In this document: positions 1 through 9,457 of the stretch, piece after piece
Position numbering within the stretch: position 1 is the first letter of the stretch
Layout: each line of letters opens with the position of its first letter
Origin: Liopterus haemorrhoidalis
Lineage: Eukaryota > Arthropoda > Insecta > Coleoptera > Dytiscidae
Length of the DNA: 64,000 bases
Direction: 5' to 3'
Assembly: GCA_963971575.1 (NCBI GenBank)
Contig: OZ020622.1
Span: 29,046,301 to 29,110,300 of the forward strand
The notes under the pieces: generated by a model
Seen by the model: the letters and a program-made list of their open reading frames with translations, nothing else
The model's database searches: none
What the model was told of the DNA's origin: nothing
Translations under genes and position numbers: made by a program

Positions 1-3000
1 CATTCATCCTTAAACATTCCTAAAACTTTCTTATTAATTTGAGGTATGTCATAAACGTTATCTTGTGGGTAATCACTAGTATCAAAATATTTCAATGCAT
101 CGCGACGTATCACGCCATAAAAATCATCAGTTTGTATTTCATAAATGAATGAATCTGTATCCGTGTAGCAAATTTTAACTTTATCATCGTACATTTTTTT
201 CATATACCCATAGTGAAATTCATACATCTTTAATTTAGAAATATCTAATATACACATCCCAACGTAGATCGGTTTATTTAATAAAATTTCACACTTATTT
301 AATTCAACGGCTACTAAGTTTGGTTCAAAAATGACTGATGATTTAAAATTTGGTTTCGCTATTAACGCTCGAGCGCCGTATCGCCCACCCCACTTCGTGA
401 CTAATTTTATATCACAGTGCTTACGTATGTTTTCAATCGTTTTCCCAAAAATGGCATTGTTGAAAAGCTTGTAAAGATTTTTTTCAAAATCATTAGTTGC
501 AGCCGTTCGCAAAGTTGAATTCAGATCTATGTAACTTTTTAAATAATCTCTCTGTTTGAATTTTAGCACACGATGAATTTTTAATAATTTTAAACCGTTT
601 TGCAAGCACTGTTTTAAATTTCTGTAGTGAATTATGTAATGTTTTTTCATCGTTAATGTAGCCAATAATTTTGTCTGTTTCGACATCGGTGCATGCTCGT
701 GCGTTGGGCAAAATGGTAGACAGGTGTGCGAATCATGTAGGTGTTCGGGGTAGTCAATATCGATTTCTAAAATAAAACCAACGTCATTATCATCTGATAC
801 GTTAAAATTAAAGTTTTCTAATTGCTCGTCAGGTATCTATTCAAAACAACCGTATGGTAAATGCTGTGACATGGACCATCCGTATAAATTATTGACGTCG
901 AGATAACATAAAAATATACTCGGTTTCGATGGATCATAATCGGGTGTGTGATATTTATTGTTGGCTTTGGCGAAACGTTTAGAACACTGACTTAACCCGC
1001 CCTAATACCGCGCTCAATAAAATAAATCATATCAACGTCAGTTAATAATTCCAATTTTACTCCGGTGTATTTTAACATTGCGCTCCAACTAAGACCGGGT
1101 AGACTGTAATACCAGGCTGGGTCAAGTCCATACGTTCGTCTACAATTTGATCGAAAACCCTCAAATATTTCAGTCAGAAGTAAAATATCAAGTTTCATAT
1201 ACAGATCGGAATACTCCCCGATATTTGACATTTGAATGTTGTGAAAACTTTTATCGCATGGTCATAATCGGAATCGCTTATATGTTCGTCGTTGAGTTTA
1301 CTGTAAAACGCATCTTTATCAGGCAAACTTACTTCCTTTAATTTTTCGTATGAATTAATATAATCGTAAGGGAAGACACCCTTACGTGTGAGTAAACTAA
1401 ACATATCATCATCCAGGCATGAAAATTCCCGTCTTAAAATCGGATAGTCTTTTAAATATGAAGCGAGTAATTGCAAACTGGATGATAAAAACCTGAAGGA
1501 ATCGATAAATTTTAATTTTAGAAAACTATCTTTTAAGAAATATATCTTTCCTTGTTTATTGGTAACAAATCAACTTTTCCTTCAAAATCCTTAGCAATGT
1601 TTTTTATAATAAAGTGCGCGTCATATCCACTGAGATTATGAAACACTATCGGTATTGCAAAATTTTTACGGTAAGACAGGTTACATTCTTGATGAGCGAA
1701 CCCTCTGAAGACACCGCTAAAATGGTCGTGATCTAGAACGAAAAATGACCCAATAGGCAATTCGCAAATATGACATATTTTTTCCGCTTTTTTTTTATCA
1801 TCTGTCAACCGATTCATGGGTAACGGACACATATACACCGGTTCAACATCCTCAATAAATTGAGACAACTGTTTAGAAAACCACCGTAAACAATCCTCGC
1901 CACGAAAAGATCTATAAAACGATAGGCTGTCATCATATGCACATTTAACGTAATAGCCTATGCTATATGGTATGTGTTTTTGATATTCGTTATCATTATC
2001 ACTGGGAACAAGTAAACACTCCAAATCAGCGTATATAATAAATGGACAAATTTGTTTATGGTGGAAGTCTTTAAAACTCACGTAAGCATTATCTTTAGAT
2101 GGTAATAATATTTTACATGAATTTAACAATCCACAATCATTAATGTGTATTTTATATTTATCCAAAGATTTAAAAACATGTAAACATCGATCACAAATGT
2201 GTTTTTTATGACCATTCGAATTAATTTGATTGTTGACTAGTCGCGATAAACTTTTTATATAAACAAAATGATATTGAATTTCATCATCATCATCATCATC
2301 ATCATCATCGTCATCATCGTCATCATCAACATCATCAGCGTCATCAGCAACCGTATATGAATTCTTTATCAACAGCAAATTTATATGCCTCTCCTGCTTA
2401 TTATTAGTAAGATATGTGGGTGCAATATGAAAACCGTTTTTATTTTTTTGTAAAATATAAATATTAATTGAAATTTTGTTTTGTTTTTCAAATTTGGGGG
2501 TTTGTTTCACCGTCATCGGCATGGATATACCATCCAAATTTAAAATTTTAGAATAATGCTGATATGATGATATTCTTTCGGGATGTATAATTACCCCGGG
2601 GGTTAATGATGCAGTGACGCACCACGCAAAACATGCGTCATCATGATTTTTTATGTTGATGCACGCCTTTTTTTGTTTTATTTCCTTGGGTAGGTCTATA
2701 TATGAAGAACCAATAAGATGAATGTGTTTGTTGAAACTTATAATAATGTTGATTATTTGTGAGAGCATCCATCCGCTATCTCGCTCCTGAAAAATCATTT
2801 CAGTTCATTAGAATTATGTTACCAGAATTAAAATTACAAAATACCTGAAATTCCTCGAGTTTCGTTAAGATTTTATCTCGTATGTGATCCTTGAACCATT
2901 CATCGGTTGATTTATTTCCATCAAAGTACGCTGATTTTGTTATGAAGTGCTTGATATCTTCCACCTCGGTAAGATCGACAGTCTTCTTGATGAATTTCCC

Positions 3001-3446
3001 GCAAAAATCCGTGTGAATTTTTAAATGTGGACTTTTTTTAAGAATGTCGTTAATATGTATTTTAAATAATTTCAAACAGTCATCCAAAAATATTGACGGA
3101 TCTTTGTGTTTTATATTGATATTTGCAGCCGTCTGGTTTCTGGAGTTAAATGCCGTCTCTAAATTAACCCATTCTACTTTTTGTTTTTTTTTTTAGAGAC
3201 TGAAAAATTTCCGCTACCCATAATTTTTCTCGCTTTCAACACAGTTCTGCACCCTTGTAATTGGGCCTGTGCCGCAATCAAACCGTTTTTTACACCCAAT
3301 TTCACGCCACTTTTTATTAATTTATTCACTAATATGATGTTCTCAGTACATCTATTAGTCCATCTGTCGACTAGTGAAAAATCATTCATTTCAATATACT
3401 TCTCGATAACGGCTATGATTGCTTTAATTTTCTTTACAGCGGACAT
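1..3446 (-). pseudogene. polB: Polinton A DNA polymerase B (protein-primed), decayed and 3'-incomplete
   Basis: The minus-strand pieces align in order with the polymerase of Polinton B. The N-terminal helical region lies at 3446-3174, the region before the exonuclease at 3087-2800, and a long block at 2798-1533. That block carries a C2H2-like zinc finger (CDRC...), the Exo I aspartate (YADLE), an endonuclease VII-like HNH stretch (CHIC...DHDH) and the Exo II motif NLSGYDAH. Exo III (YMKLDILLL) and the palm follow at 1476-992 and to the left. The reading frame changes at an A-run near 3185, near 1530 and near 1190, and there are further breaks below 990. An acidic aspartate run encoded by a GAT microsatellite (near 2281-2340) is specific to this copy. 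The gene would copy the element by protein priming. It is a relic now. Confidence 0.88.
2787..2844 (-). other. 58-bp GT-AG intron in Polinton A polB
   Basis: On the minus strand the sequence leaves the exon as ...TTTCAG/GTATTTTG and re-enters as TTTTTCAG/GAGCGAGAT. Removing these 58 bp joins the residues EEFQ to ERDSGW in frame. The intronless polymerase of Polinton B (near 24315-24345) has exactly [10 protein letters not shown] at this point. That match, the canonical splice dinucleotides and the polypyrimidine-like end support a real spliceosomal intron over random decay. Confidence 0.8.
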
Positions 3447-3527
3447 TTTTTAATGATGGGTTACTGCGACGTGACTGATGTTGAATATCTCAAAACGGGT
3501 TTATATCCATCCGGTGCATGTGATAAG

Positions 3528-3823
3528 GTAACCGCAAGAAGAGGGCCCGCAATCCATTGAACTAAACCGACTAAACAAGGACGGCATACTGTACTTATCT
3601 TTACTGATAAAACTTCAAAGCAGGAAATTTTATTTTGCTTTAACTTAGATGATTAGGAAATTCATATAAAATAATGTAACCACAAGAAGAGGACCCGCAA
3701 TCCGTTGAACTAAACCGACTAAACAAGGATAGCATGCTGTACTTATCTTTACTGATAAAACTTCAAAGCAGGAAATTTTATTTTACTTTAACTTGGATGA
3801 TTAGGAAATTCATATAAAATACA
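3528..3823. repeat. 148-bp tandem duplication
   Basis: Two copies in direct repeat, starting at GTAACCGCAAGAAGAGG (3528) and GTAACCACAAGAAGAGG (3676), differ by a few percent and lie between the polB start and the neighbouring gene of Polinton A. No convincing reading frame runs through them. The stretch otherwise looks non-coding. Confidence 0.8.
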
Positions 3824-3908
3824 GTTTTTACATTATCTTTATTGATAGACGCAGTTACAATTAATAAAACAGACTATGAAAAAGAAAATGAATTTTAATA
3901 CAGATTTT

Positions 3909-4658
3909 CTATTTACATCCTTCAACCCCACCAGTGATTTCATTCAAACGTCTAATTTTTGCCGATCTTAAATGTTTAAATTTTTCATGGTTACTTGGTA
4001 CGTAATAATTTATAGTGTTTAAATCATCCGTGATAAATTCGGGGTAATAATAAAGCCTTTCCCGATAAATAAGACATAATATATTATTTTCATCTTCAAT
4101 AAATTTTTGTACAGTTTCGATTAACGGGTATTTTGTGGATGTGTAATGAACCTGTGTATTAACATCACAATAAAAAGACCTGAAGTTAAGGTTCTTATAA
4201 AAATCACATGTTTGTCTGAGAATATCTCTTAGCGTTAACAATTCTTTAACGGTGTCGTCGGTCATAATCAGCGTTCGTCCTCCCCATTTTAGTGAAAAGG
4301 TTGTTTTCATGTCTATTACAAACTAATGTGCATCTGGGGTGGAAACCTTTATGTTTTTCTTCATGTATTCATCGGTCTCTTGTATAAAATCCAACCACCC
4401 ATCTACATCAAACGGTACATCAATCTGATTCAGCACATCGTTAACCCTAATGCATACATTTAAATCGATAGGGTTTAACCCAACCATCACATGAACACAA
4501 TGATTTTTTTTCAGTGTAAAATCCGTTTCAAATAACAATTTTTTAATGTTATGTCGAATATATTCCTGAGACACATCACCAACTGTTGACGGCAACTCGG
4601 TCATTTTGTATGGCTGTGAAAAAATACATAAACATCTATAACACATCTTTTTAAGCAT
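3909..4658 (-). pseudogene. Polinton A gene of unknown function, split by one in-frame TAG
   Basis: Two minus-strand frames, 4658-4323 (111 codons) and 4310-3909 (133 codons), lie in the same reading phase. They are separated only by a TAG and four sense codons before the next ATG. They are either one gene of about 249 residues with a nonsense mutation or two adjacent cistrons. I prefer a single broken gene because the phase is kept. The first half has CxxC near its N-terminus (CYRC) and a hydrophobic-rich core. The second half is rich in Tyr, Asn and Lys with a basic tail. I do not recognise the family. Position, directly upstream of polB and next to the terminal repeats, argues for an early or regulatory role, but that is inference. 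Confidence 0.5.
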
Positions 4659-4758
4659 TATATTTTATCTCACCTGAAATCAGCAAATGATGATGAACTG
4701 GTTAACAAAGCACCAGCACCAGCGCTTTATATATCATAAACCCCCACTCTACATTAAA

Positions 4759-4960
4759 CTAGGACCCATACTCTGAAATTTTTCTCGTGCAAAAGCTAGA
4801 CCAGTTCTAGGACACATGCTCTGAAATTTTTCTCGTGCAAAAGCTAGGCCAGTTATAGGACACTTTTCTCTCGTATAAAAGCTAGGCCAGTTCTAGGACA
4901 CATACTTTGAAATTTTTCTCGTGCAAAAGCTAGGCCAGTTCTAGGACACTTTTAGGTGTC
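4759..4960. repeat. ~48-bp subterminal tandem repeats of Polinton A
   Basis: Four imperfect units with the core TGAAATTTTTCTCGTGCAAA followed by AGCTAGGCCAGTTCTAGGAC, spaced at about 48 bp for the first units (starts near 4771 and 4819) and less regularly after. They lie within 250 bp of the proposed element end, like the internal repeats in the Polinton B terminal repeats. They could bind the integrase or terminal protein, or form part of the promoter for the gene starting at 4658. Confidence 0.7.
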
Positions 4961-5091
4961 CTTCACCCTTCTTCCTCTTTTAATTCTTTAGTATACCACT
5001 GATTTTTTTCTGAAATTTTTCTTTTTACCTTTTTAAACGGAAAATAATAGTTTGCTTGTACTAAAAAATGCTCTTAAAATTTTGAAAATTG

Positions 5092-5631
5092 TCAATTAAT
5101 ATTATTAACATCTAATTCTAAAACTGATTCCCAATCAAAATAAAATAAATAATTTTGAAAAATTTCTACATTTAGTACGTTCATATCTCGTACAAAATAG
5201 TAAGTACTTTCAGTCCCTTTCTTATCCTTGACATCTGATTTGAAAGTAAACATCAGACCTAAGTGATCAGACATGTAAGGATTAACAACAGTTGTATCTG
5301 TTTCTTCTTCAGACATATTTGTCAGTATGTTATCTATACATGTGCCCCTTCCTAAGTATGAATATCTTGTTATAGTATAATTTGTAATTTTAAGACCTAA
5401 GCTAAATATAACATCGGTTAGATCATAATAATCTTGGTTCTTGTCAAAGAGATCGATATTAAAGTCGCCACATACTATTAATTTATGTTTTTTGAATTTG
5501 TCGCATATGTTTTTTACAACATCGTTAAATTTTTCTAAAAAAATATTTAAATTACCTATTGGTGACCTGTATAATGAAATTACAATTATTTTTAAATCAG
5601 TAAATTCTACAGCGATTATTTCACAGTGCAC
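5092..5631 (-). pseudogene. LINE ORF2 endonuclease domain fragment
   Basis: This is the endonuclease/exonuclease/phosphatase fold part of a LINE ORF2. The motif LIVCGDFNIDLFD (near residues 48-60) holds the metal and catalytic Asp/Asn pair, and YMSDHLGLMF holds the terminal SDH active-site signature. TRYSYLGRGTCIDNILTN matches the usual 'S.IDhIltN' stretch. The N-terminal part of the domain (YYQN-type motif) is missing, and the frame closes at 5092 where a connecting region normally leads to reverse transcriptase. Coding resumes in another phase to 5001. Confidence 0.8.
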
Positions 5632-5648
5632 GTCTACAGCTAAATTTT

Positions 5649-6601
5649 TTACAAACTTAATATTTTTAAATTGTACATTGTTTTTTGCATAATAGCCGCA
5701 ATTATTACATTTGTATGTTTCAGAACACTAGTTAATTGCATGTACGTTTTACATAATTTAATAAGATTACTACTAGGAAATTCGTTCGTACCACCTAGAA
5801 TTATCACTAAATCTTTATAAGTGAAATTCTTAGTTAGTTTGTCTATATCACTTAACACATCACTGATTTTAGCATTTGGCTTGAAAATATTAGTAATTTT
5901 ATAGTTCAATTTTTCATTTTTGTATTTATATAAAATTTTTCCAATAGTTCGGCCATGGCTATCACCTAATACAAGAATATTATTTTGTCTTGATTTGCTA
6001 AATGTCTCAATGGGCGGCTCCTTCAGAATATTATCGATTTCCGTATTTATAGTTGGTTTACTTGGTAAAATAGTTGAAACCTGCATCTTGTCTGTCTTTG
6101 GTTGATTTGCCATTATGCTTCAAATTATTGGGGGGGGGGGTGTCACTGATACAAGAGTGGGGGGTACGTCACATTTATTTTTTGGGATTGTATCTATTGT
6201 GGGAGGTGTTTTACTTTTGACACACGTGTCAGCTGATTGACTTGTCTTGTCTGTTGTTAGGTCAATAACCTTTGCTTCAAGTTTGTAACTGTCAGAATTT
6301 ATAACACTGATTTTTAATTTTTCATTCTCCTGTATTAACGCTTTTACCTGTAATTTTAGTTGTTCATTGTCCATTTGTAAATTATTTATTTTAATTTGCA
6401 TTGATTTAACATCACTTTGATTTTGTATCACGTTATACCTGTCGTTCGTACTTACACTACACTCCATTTTTTCACATGCTTCTCTCAGTCTACACACAAG
6501 TGTAGCCTTATTACCCTTTGGATCTAAACCTAGTTGATTTAATTTATCTTTATTTCGGCAATTTTTAGATCAGAAATTTTTAATTCATTTAATTCATCCA
6601 T
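5649..6601 (-). pseudogene. LINE ORF1: SAP-like, coiled-coil and SGNH-esterase segments
   Basis: The start at 6601 opens a short SAP-like motif (ELKISDLKIAEI, then a one-base slip, then LNQLGLDPKGNKATLVCRL), typical of DNA- or RNA-binding SAP helices. A heptad-rich coiled coil follows (6420-6290), then a Thr/Pro-rich linker. After another phase change near 6115 comes an SGNH-hydrolase-like segment (LVLGDSHGRTIG at ~5985, GGTNEF at ~5790). Esterase domains in ORF1 are known in CR1-clade LINEs. A G10 run (6131-6140) lies in the linker. The protein would coat the LINE RNA. Confidence 0.65.
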
Positions 6602-6904
6602 GACTCCGCACTTCATTACCCTGGTAAAAAACTTTTAACAAAATTAAAAAATATTAACTTAACTCTTATATTATAACTAATATTATTTATTAATATTATT
6701 ATTATTATTATTATTATTTTTTATGTATACACTTATAATCTCTTAATTTTATTGATTCACAATTACACTTTTATTTATAGATTAATGTTATTTTATTTCA
6801 TTTGTCACACGAGTTCGCTCTTATACGTGTTGCTTCTAGCACGACTCATTTGACTATCATGTATTAAATGACATATTGGTGTTTATAAATTCTTTAGGGT
6901 TAAA

Positions 6905-7102
6905 TAATGATATTATGAGTAATATAATCCAAGGCAAACTCTTCAAACAAAGACATAGTGATAATTAAAAACTGGAATTTCCTTTAATATTGTATTATGA
7001 TGATTTTGAAGTGGGAAATCCACTAGGGTCACATACGGGAATCCATAAATTAGGGGCAGTTTATTTGTCTATACCAGTTTTGCCTAAATTACATTCATCT
7101 TC
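6905..7102 (+). pseudogene. 5' half of a repeat-family protein interrupted by Polinton B
   Basis: A plus-strand frame ending in LILYYDDFEVGNPLGSH... then KLGAVYLSIPVLP and HSS runs into the target duplication at 7097-7102. The signature DDFE.GNPLGSH is familiar to me from a multicopy transposon-like protein of insects and other animals whose mechanism I cannot name. Reading continues in the same phase (SSLENIYK) on the far side of the Polinton at 28901, which independently confirms the insertion junction. Confidence 0.7.
7097..7102. repeat. Target site duplication of Polinton B, left copy (ATCTTC)
   Basis: ATCTTC directly precedes the left terminal repeat and recurs directly after the right one at 28901-28906. 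Six base pairs is the usual Polinton duplication length. Confidence 0.95.
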
Positions 7103-7503
7103 AGTAGTATAACAGTGGGCATACGGGCTCATTACCCACGAAACCCTGAAATTTGCACAAATTCACATTTCGCAAACGTACGCGACCATCGCTGTGCGTC
7201 CCCCCTCCCCCCGCCTCCCCTCGGCCTCGCTCGTCCGATCACCGCGAGACTCGAGGTCAAAAAACAGGGTCCTTATCGGTCGCGGCGTCCGGCGCGTGCA
7301 GCGAACGAGTTCAAACTTGTTCGGGGTCAAAACCGGGTCATCGCAATCTTTGCTGACGCAATATGTTTTTCTGTTCGAGGTCAAAACCGGGTCATGACAA
7401 TTTTTGCTGACACAATATGTTTTTCGATCGGTGTAATCACGTTTACGAACGGGTATTGATAAGGTTTATTTACGTCCGCAAAAATTTGATTTTTGTACGC
7501 AGA
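7103..7503 (+). repeat. Left terminal inverted repeat of Polinton B (401 bp)
   Basis: Matches the right end in inverse orientation to base 7503. The left copy has 24 extra bases (about 7426-7449), which accounts exactly for its greater length. It contains two 54-bp tandem units built on GGTCAAAACCGGGTCAT (starts ~7325 and ~7379). The distal 150 bp are GC-rich. No gene is supported inside it; the open frames in the repeat appear in all phases because the segment is GC-rich. Confidence 0.95.
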
Positions 7504-7530
7504 TTCAAGGTTTTTTAACTTATCGTTTCG

Positions 7531-7539
7531 TATATATAG
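7531..7539 (+). promoter_or_regulatory. TATA box for the left-end spliced gene
   Basis: TATATATAG 48 bp upstream of the intron-defined ATG at 7587, just inside the left terminal repeat. Spacing allows a short leader of roughly 20-25 nt. Confidence 0.55.
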
Positions 7540-7586
7540 AGCGGAATTTCAGAAGTTGTATCACAGTGACAACAGCATCATATATA

Positions 7587-8170
7587 ATGGCAAATATACC
7601 TACAACTTTGGTCGTTATATCAAAGGACGAGGCGAAACTTCCCTTGCCTATGTTAGTTGTGGTGGTGAAGCATTTATTCAGGTGAGTTATTTTATTTATT
7701 TATTTTTCATAATTTTTACATGTATTTATATTTTTTAAAGATTTGGTTTGACTAACGTGGTAATACAAGGAGATCGGGTGATTGTGAGTCTGACCTACTC
7801 ACCGAAGAGCAGCACGCTGGCCGCCAAGTTCGGTAACCTGCCGGTCGCATACTTCAGGACCGCTCTGGAAACCCCTGAGGAGTTCGCGTTGCTCGAGCGA
7901 GCTTGTAAAAGGTTCGCCTTCCAGCTAAAGGATGATGAAGAGAGCAACTCGAACTCGCGACGCCCATCGGTGAAGGAGTTACCGCCACCACCACCACCAT
8001 CCGTATCAGCGGGGACGGGGACATCGGCGGCGGCAGCGGCACCTGCAGCATCTGACTCGGATGAAGAGGCCGTACCATTTAAACACGTTAAAAAATTAGC
8101 AGCAGCAGCATTCGACTCAGATGAAGAGGCCTCATCCCCATCACATAAACGTGCAAAAATTTTTTTATGA
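7587..8170 (+). CDS. Acidic Pro/Ala-rich protein, two exons, function unknown
   Basis: Exon 1 is 7587-7681 and exon 2 is 7741-8170, giving 174 residues. The 59-bp intron 7682-7740 has a strong donor (CAG/GTGAGT) and a TTTTTTAAAG acceptor. It joins the ATG frame at 7587 to the long downstream frame without a stop, whereas the unspliced readings have no good ATG. Residues ~1-100 form the only structured-looking part. A poly-Pro run (PPPPPP), an Ala-rich stretch and two DSDEE acidic repeats follow, with basic KHVKK and HKRAK segments between and after them that could act as nuclear signals and kinase sites. I do not recognise the family. Location next to the terminal repeat suggests an early regulatory or host-interaction gene. 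AATAAATAA just after the stop may serve for polyadenylation. Confidence 0.7.
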
Positions 8171-8337
8171 AAAGTAAACCGAATAAATAATATTATGTAA
8201 AATGTTGTGTTTAATATCTACTTTCCCTTCACCCCTGCTTACCCTCATAATAGTCCGTAACAGAGAATATAATAATAGTTCAACTGTAATATTTGGTATT
8301 TATCAACTAAACCCCCCTCAAGTGAACACATATTATC

Positions 8338-8814
8338 ATGAAATTCATTGTTGATCTTCAAGGATTTTATACAAATACATTTATTTTAAAAGAAATAACT
8401 ATTCTGTCCTCGGGTGAAGGCAGTGAAAAAACTAAAATCAGTCATTTTATACTGAAACCTCCTTTTAAATGGCGTTCATTAGACAGCGAGTACAAAAAAC
8501 GAGCGGGCTGGCTTTATTCTCACCATCACGGTTTGAGGTGGTCCGATGGATTCGTGGATTATGAAGAATTTATTAAAAATCATTTACCAAATTTATTAAA
8601 ATCAGCAACGGTGATTTATGTGAAGGGTGATCAAAAGATGAAATTTTTATCATCTCTGAATCTTAAAGCGATCATTGTGGATGTACCCGAACAACCATCA
8701 CTGAAAGAGTGTGTGAGTAAAACACGATGTTTCCATCATAATACCGATGGTAAAATATGTTCCACCGATAATGCATACAAAATTGCGAATATTTTAAAAT
8801 ATAATAATAAATGA
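8338..8814 (+). CDS. Conserved Polinton-type protein with DLQGF and HHHGLRWSDG motifs
   Basis: 158 residues, ATG at 8338 directly after a C-rich leader. N-terminal strand FIVDLQGFYTN with a conserved Asp, then HHHGLRWSDGF (near 59-70), IYVKGDQKMKFL (near 96-107) and a C-terminal Cys/His cluster (C...C.HH...C). This layout resembles a hypothetical family I associate with arthropod Polinton and retroelement neighbourhoods. An RNase H-like or DEDD-exonuclease-like fold is possible from the N-terminal D and the spacing, but unproven. Codon use and AT content match the other Polinton B genes. It sits in the left-end group of plus-strand small genes. Confidence 0.6.
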   Translation: MKFIVDLQGFYTNTFILKEITILSSGEGSEKTKISHFILKPPFKWRSLDSEYKKRAGWLYSHHHGLRWSDGFVDYEEFIKNHLPNLLKSATVIYVKGDQKMKFLSSLNLKAIIVDVPEQPSLKECVSKTRCFHHNTDGKICSTDNAYKIANILKYNNK

Positions 8815-8960
8815 AATGTGATGTATAATAATAAATAATGGCGGGGGGTGATATAAAAATTATTTTTAAAATTTGATAAACTCACTTCCACTTCTGTATA
8901 TATTGGTTAACAAAAGAATTTTGCATACAATTCATTTAAAGTTCTTGTTCGGTGAGAAAG

Positions 8961-9122
8961 ATGAACGCTCGCGTGAATTTGCTGAATAAAATAAACACAC
9001 ATATTTGCAACATAAAAAAACTTAAAGAAGACATAAATCAGTATGAAAACATATGTAAAATAACAACAGCTATGAAGAAGTTAGATATTCATAAGGATGG
9101 AAGAAAGAAAAGTTCAATTTAA
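8961..9122 (+). CDS. Small helical protein overlapping the PPP1R15-like gene
   Basis: 53-residue frame starting at ATG 8961, rich in Lys, Asn and Ile with heptad-like spacing, so probably one long helix. A TATATA at ~8897-8902 lies about 60 bp upstream. Its last 26 bp (9097-9122) overlap the start of the next gene in a different phase. It could be a true short gene, an upstream frame that controls translation of the next one, or the N-terminal part of that protein separated by a frameshift. The sequence does not settle this. Confidence 0.4.
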   Translation: MNARVNLLNKINTHICNIKKLKEDINQYENICKITTAMKKLDIHKDGRKKSSI

Positions 9123-9294
9123 TGAAGTCGTTCGGGTGCATCATCTCATAGTGTGGGGGTATGCGACCCGATCGGTGAGACGAGGGTGTTGGGAGCAGCA
9201 TGCAGATCGAGAACGGTTCCAGCGTAGAATAATTGAATTTAACGAAAAATTTAAATATGTTTTAGAAAAAAAAGAAATGTATCCGACTGAATAA
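9097..9294 (+). CDS. PPP1R15/GADD34-like PP1-docking small protein (virus-type)
   Basis: 65 residues. KVQF at residues 5-8 fits the RVxF docking motif for protein phosphatase 1. It is followed by V-R-V-H-H-L-x-V-W (12-20), A-T-R-S-V-R-R-G (23-30), W32 and D-R-E-R-F...R-R-I (37-45). That order of features is the signature of the PPP1R15 C-terminal module (GADD34, CReP), which recruits PP1 to dephosphorylate eIF2alpha. Herpes simplex ICP34.5 and African swine fever virus DP71L are viral forms. I infer that the element could keep host translation running under stress. The family is small enough that chance resemblance must be considered, but five separate anchors match. Likely cytoplasmic. Confidence 0.7.
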   Translation: MEERKVQFNEVVRVHHLIVWGYATRSVRRGCWEQHADRERFQRRIIEFNEKFKYVLEKKEMYPTE

Positions 9295-9457
9295 TTTCAG
9301 ATGTTTTATTGTAATAAGTTAGTTATGTAATTGAATAATATAATGAATGTATAGAATGGTCGGGGGATATATGGAAATAATTAAAACACATTTATTTTTT
9401 AGAATATTATTTATTGTTTGTACATTGTAATAATACATTAATAAAACATATATATGA

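Larger units (their letters stand above)
1..5000 (-). mobile_element. Polinton A, right-hand part (continues beyond the left edge)
   Basis: This segment carries a decayed protein-primed polB, a small gene of unknown function and a repeat-rich end. The proposed outer boundary at 5000 rests on two things seen in the sequence. The bases just inside it, read outward-in on the minus strand, are AGTGGTATACTAAAG, which resembles the start of Polinton B (AGTAGTATAACAG). Immediately outside, from 5001, the reading of a CR1-like LINE continues. The candidate 6-bp target copy would be GATTTT at 5001-5006, but its partner lies outside the window. Coding content differs enough from Polinton B that this is a separate lineage, not a segmental copy. 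Confidence 0.7.
5001..6601 (-). mobile_element. CR1-like non-LTR retrotransposon, ORF1 and endonuclease part
   Basis: Minus-strand LINE with a complete-looking ORF1 region followed by an apurinic-like endonuclease. Coding potential continues in another phase to about 5001 and then stops abruptly at the Polinton A end, so the reverse transcriptase half should lie to the left of the window. About 300 bp of AT-rich DNA with ATT and TTA runs (6640-6900) lies 5' of it, where I see no gene. Confidence 0.7.

Noticed and set aside
2281..2340. (ATC)n stretch as a possible CRISPR-like or structured repeat
   Set aside because: A trinucleotide microsatellite encoding an Asp run; no spacers and the setting is eukaryotic.
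3181..3453. Plus-strand 90-codon frame opposite the start of Polinton A polB
   Set aside because: The opposite strand aligns with the polB N-terminal region; this is its antisense shadow.
7115..7459. Open frames of 67-114 codons in the left terminal repeat, and matching ones at 28568-28888
   Set aside because: They occur in several phases on both strands of a GC-rich inverted repeat, mostly lack ATG starts and have no domain. They are explained by composition.
8951..9070. An intron (GTGAG...AACAG) before the PPP1R15-like gene
   Set aside because: It would remove the 8961 ATG but leaves the next ATG in the wrong phase for the PPP1R15-like frame, so it explains nothing.
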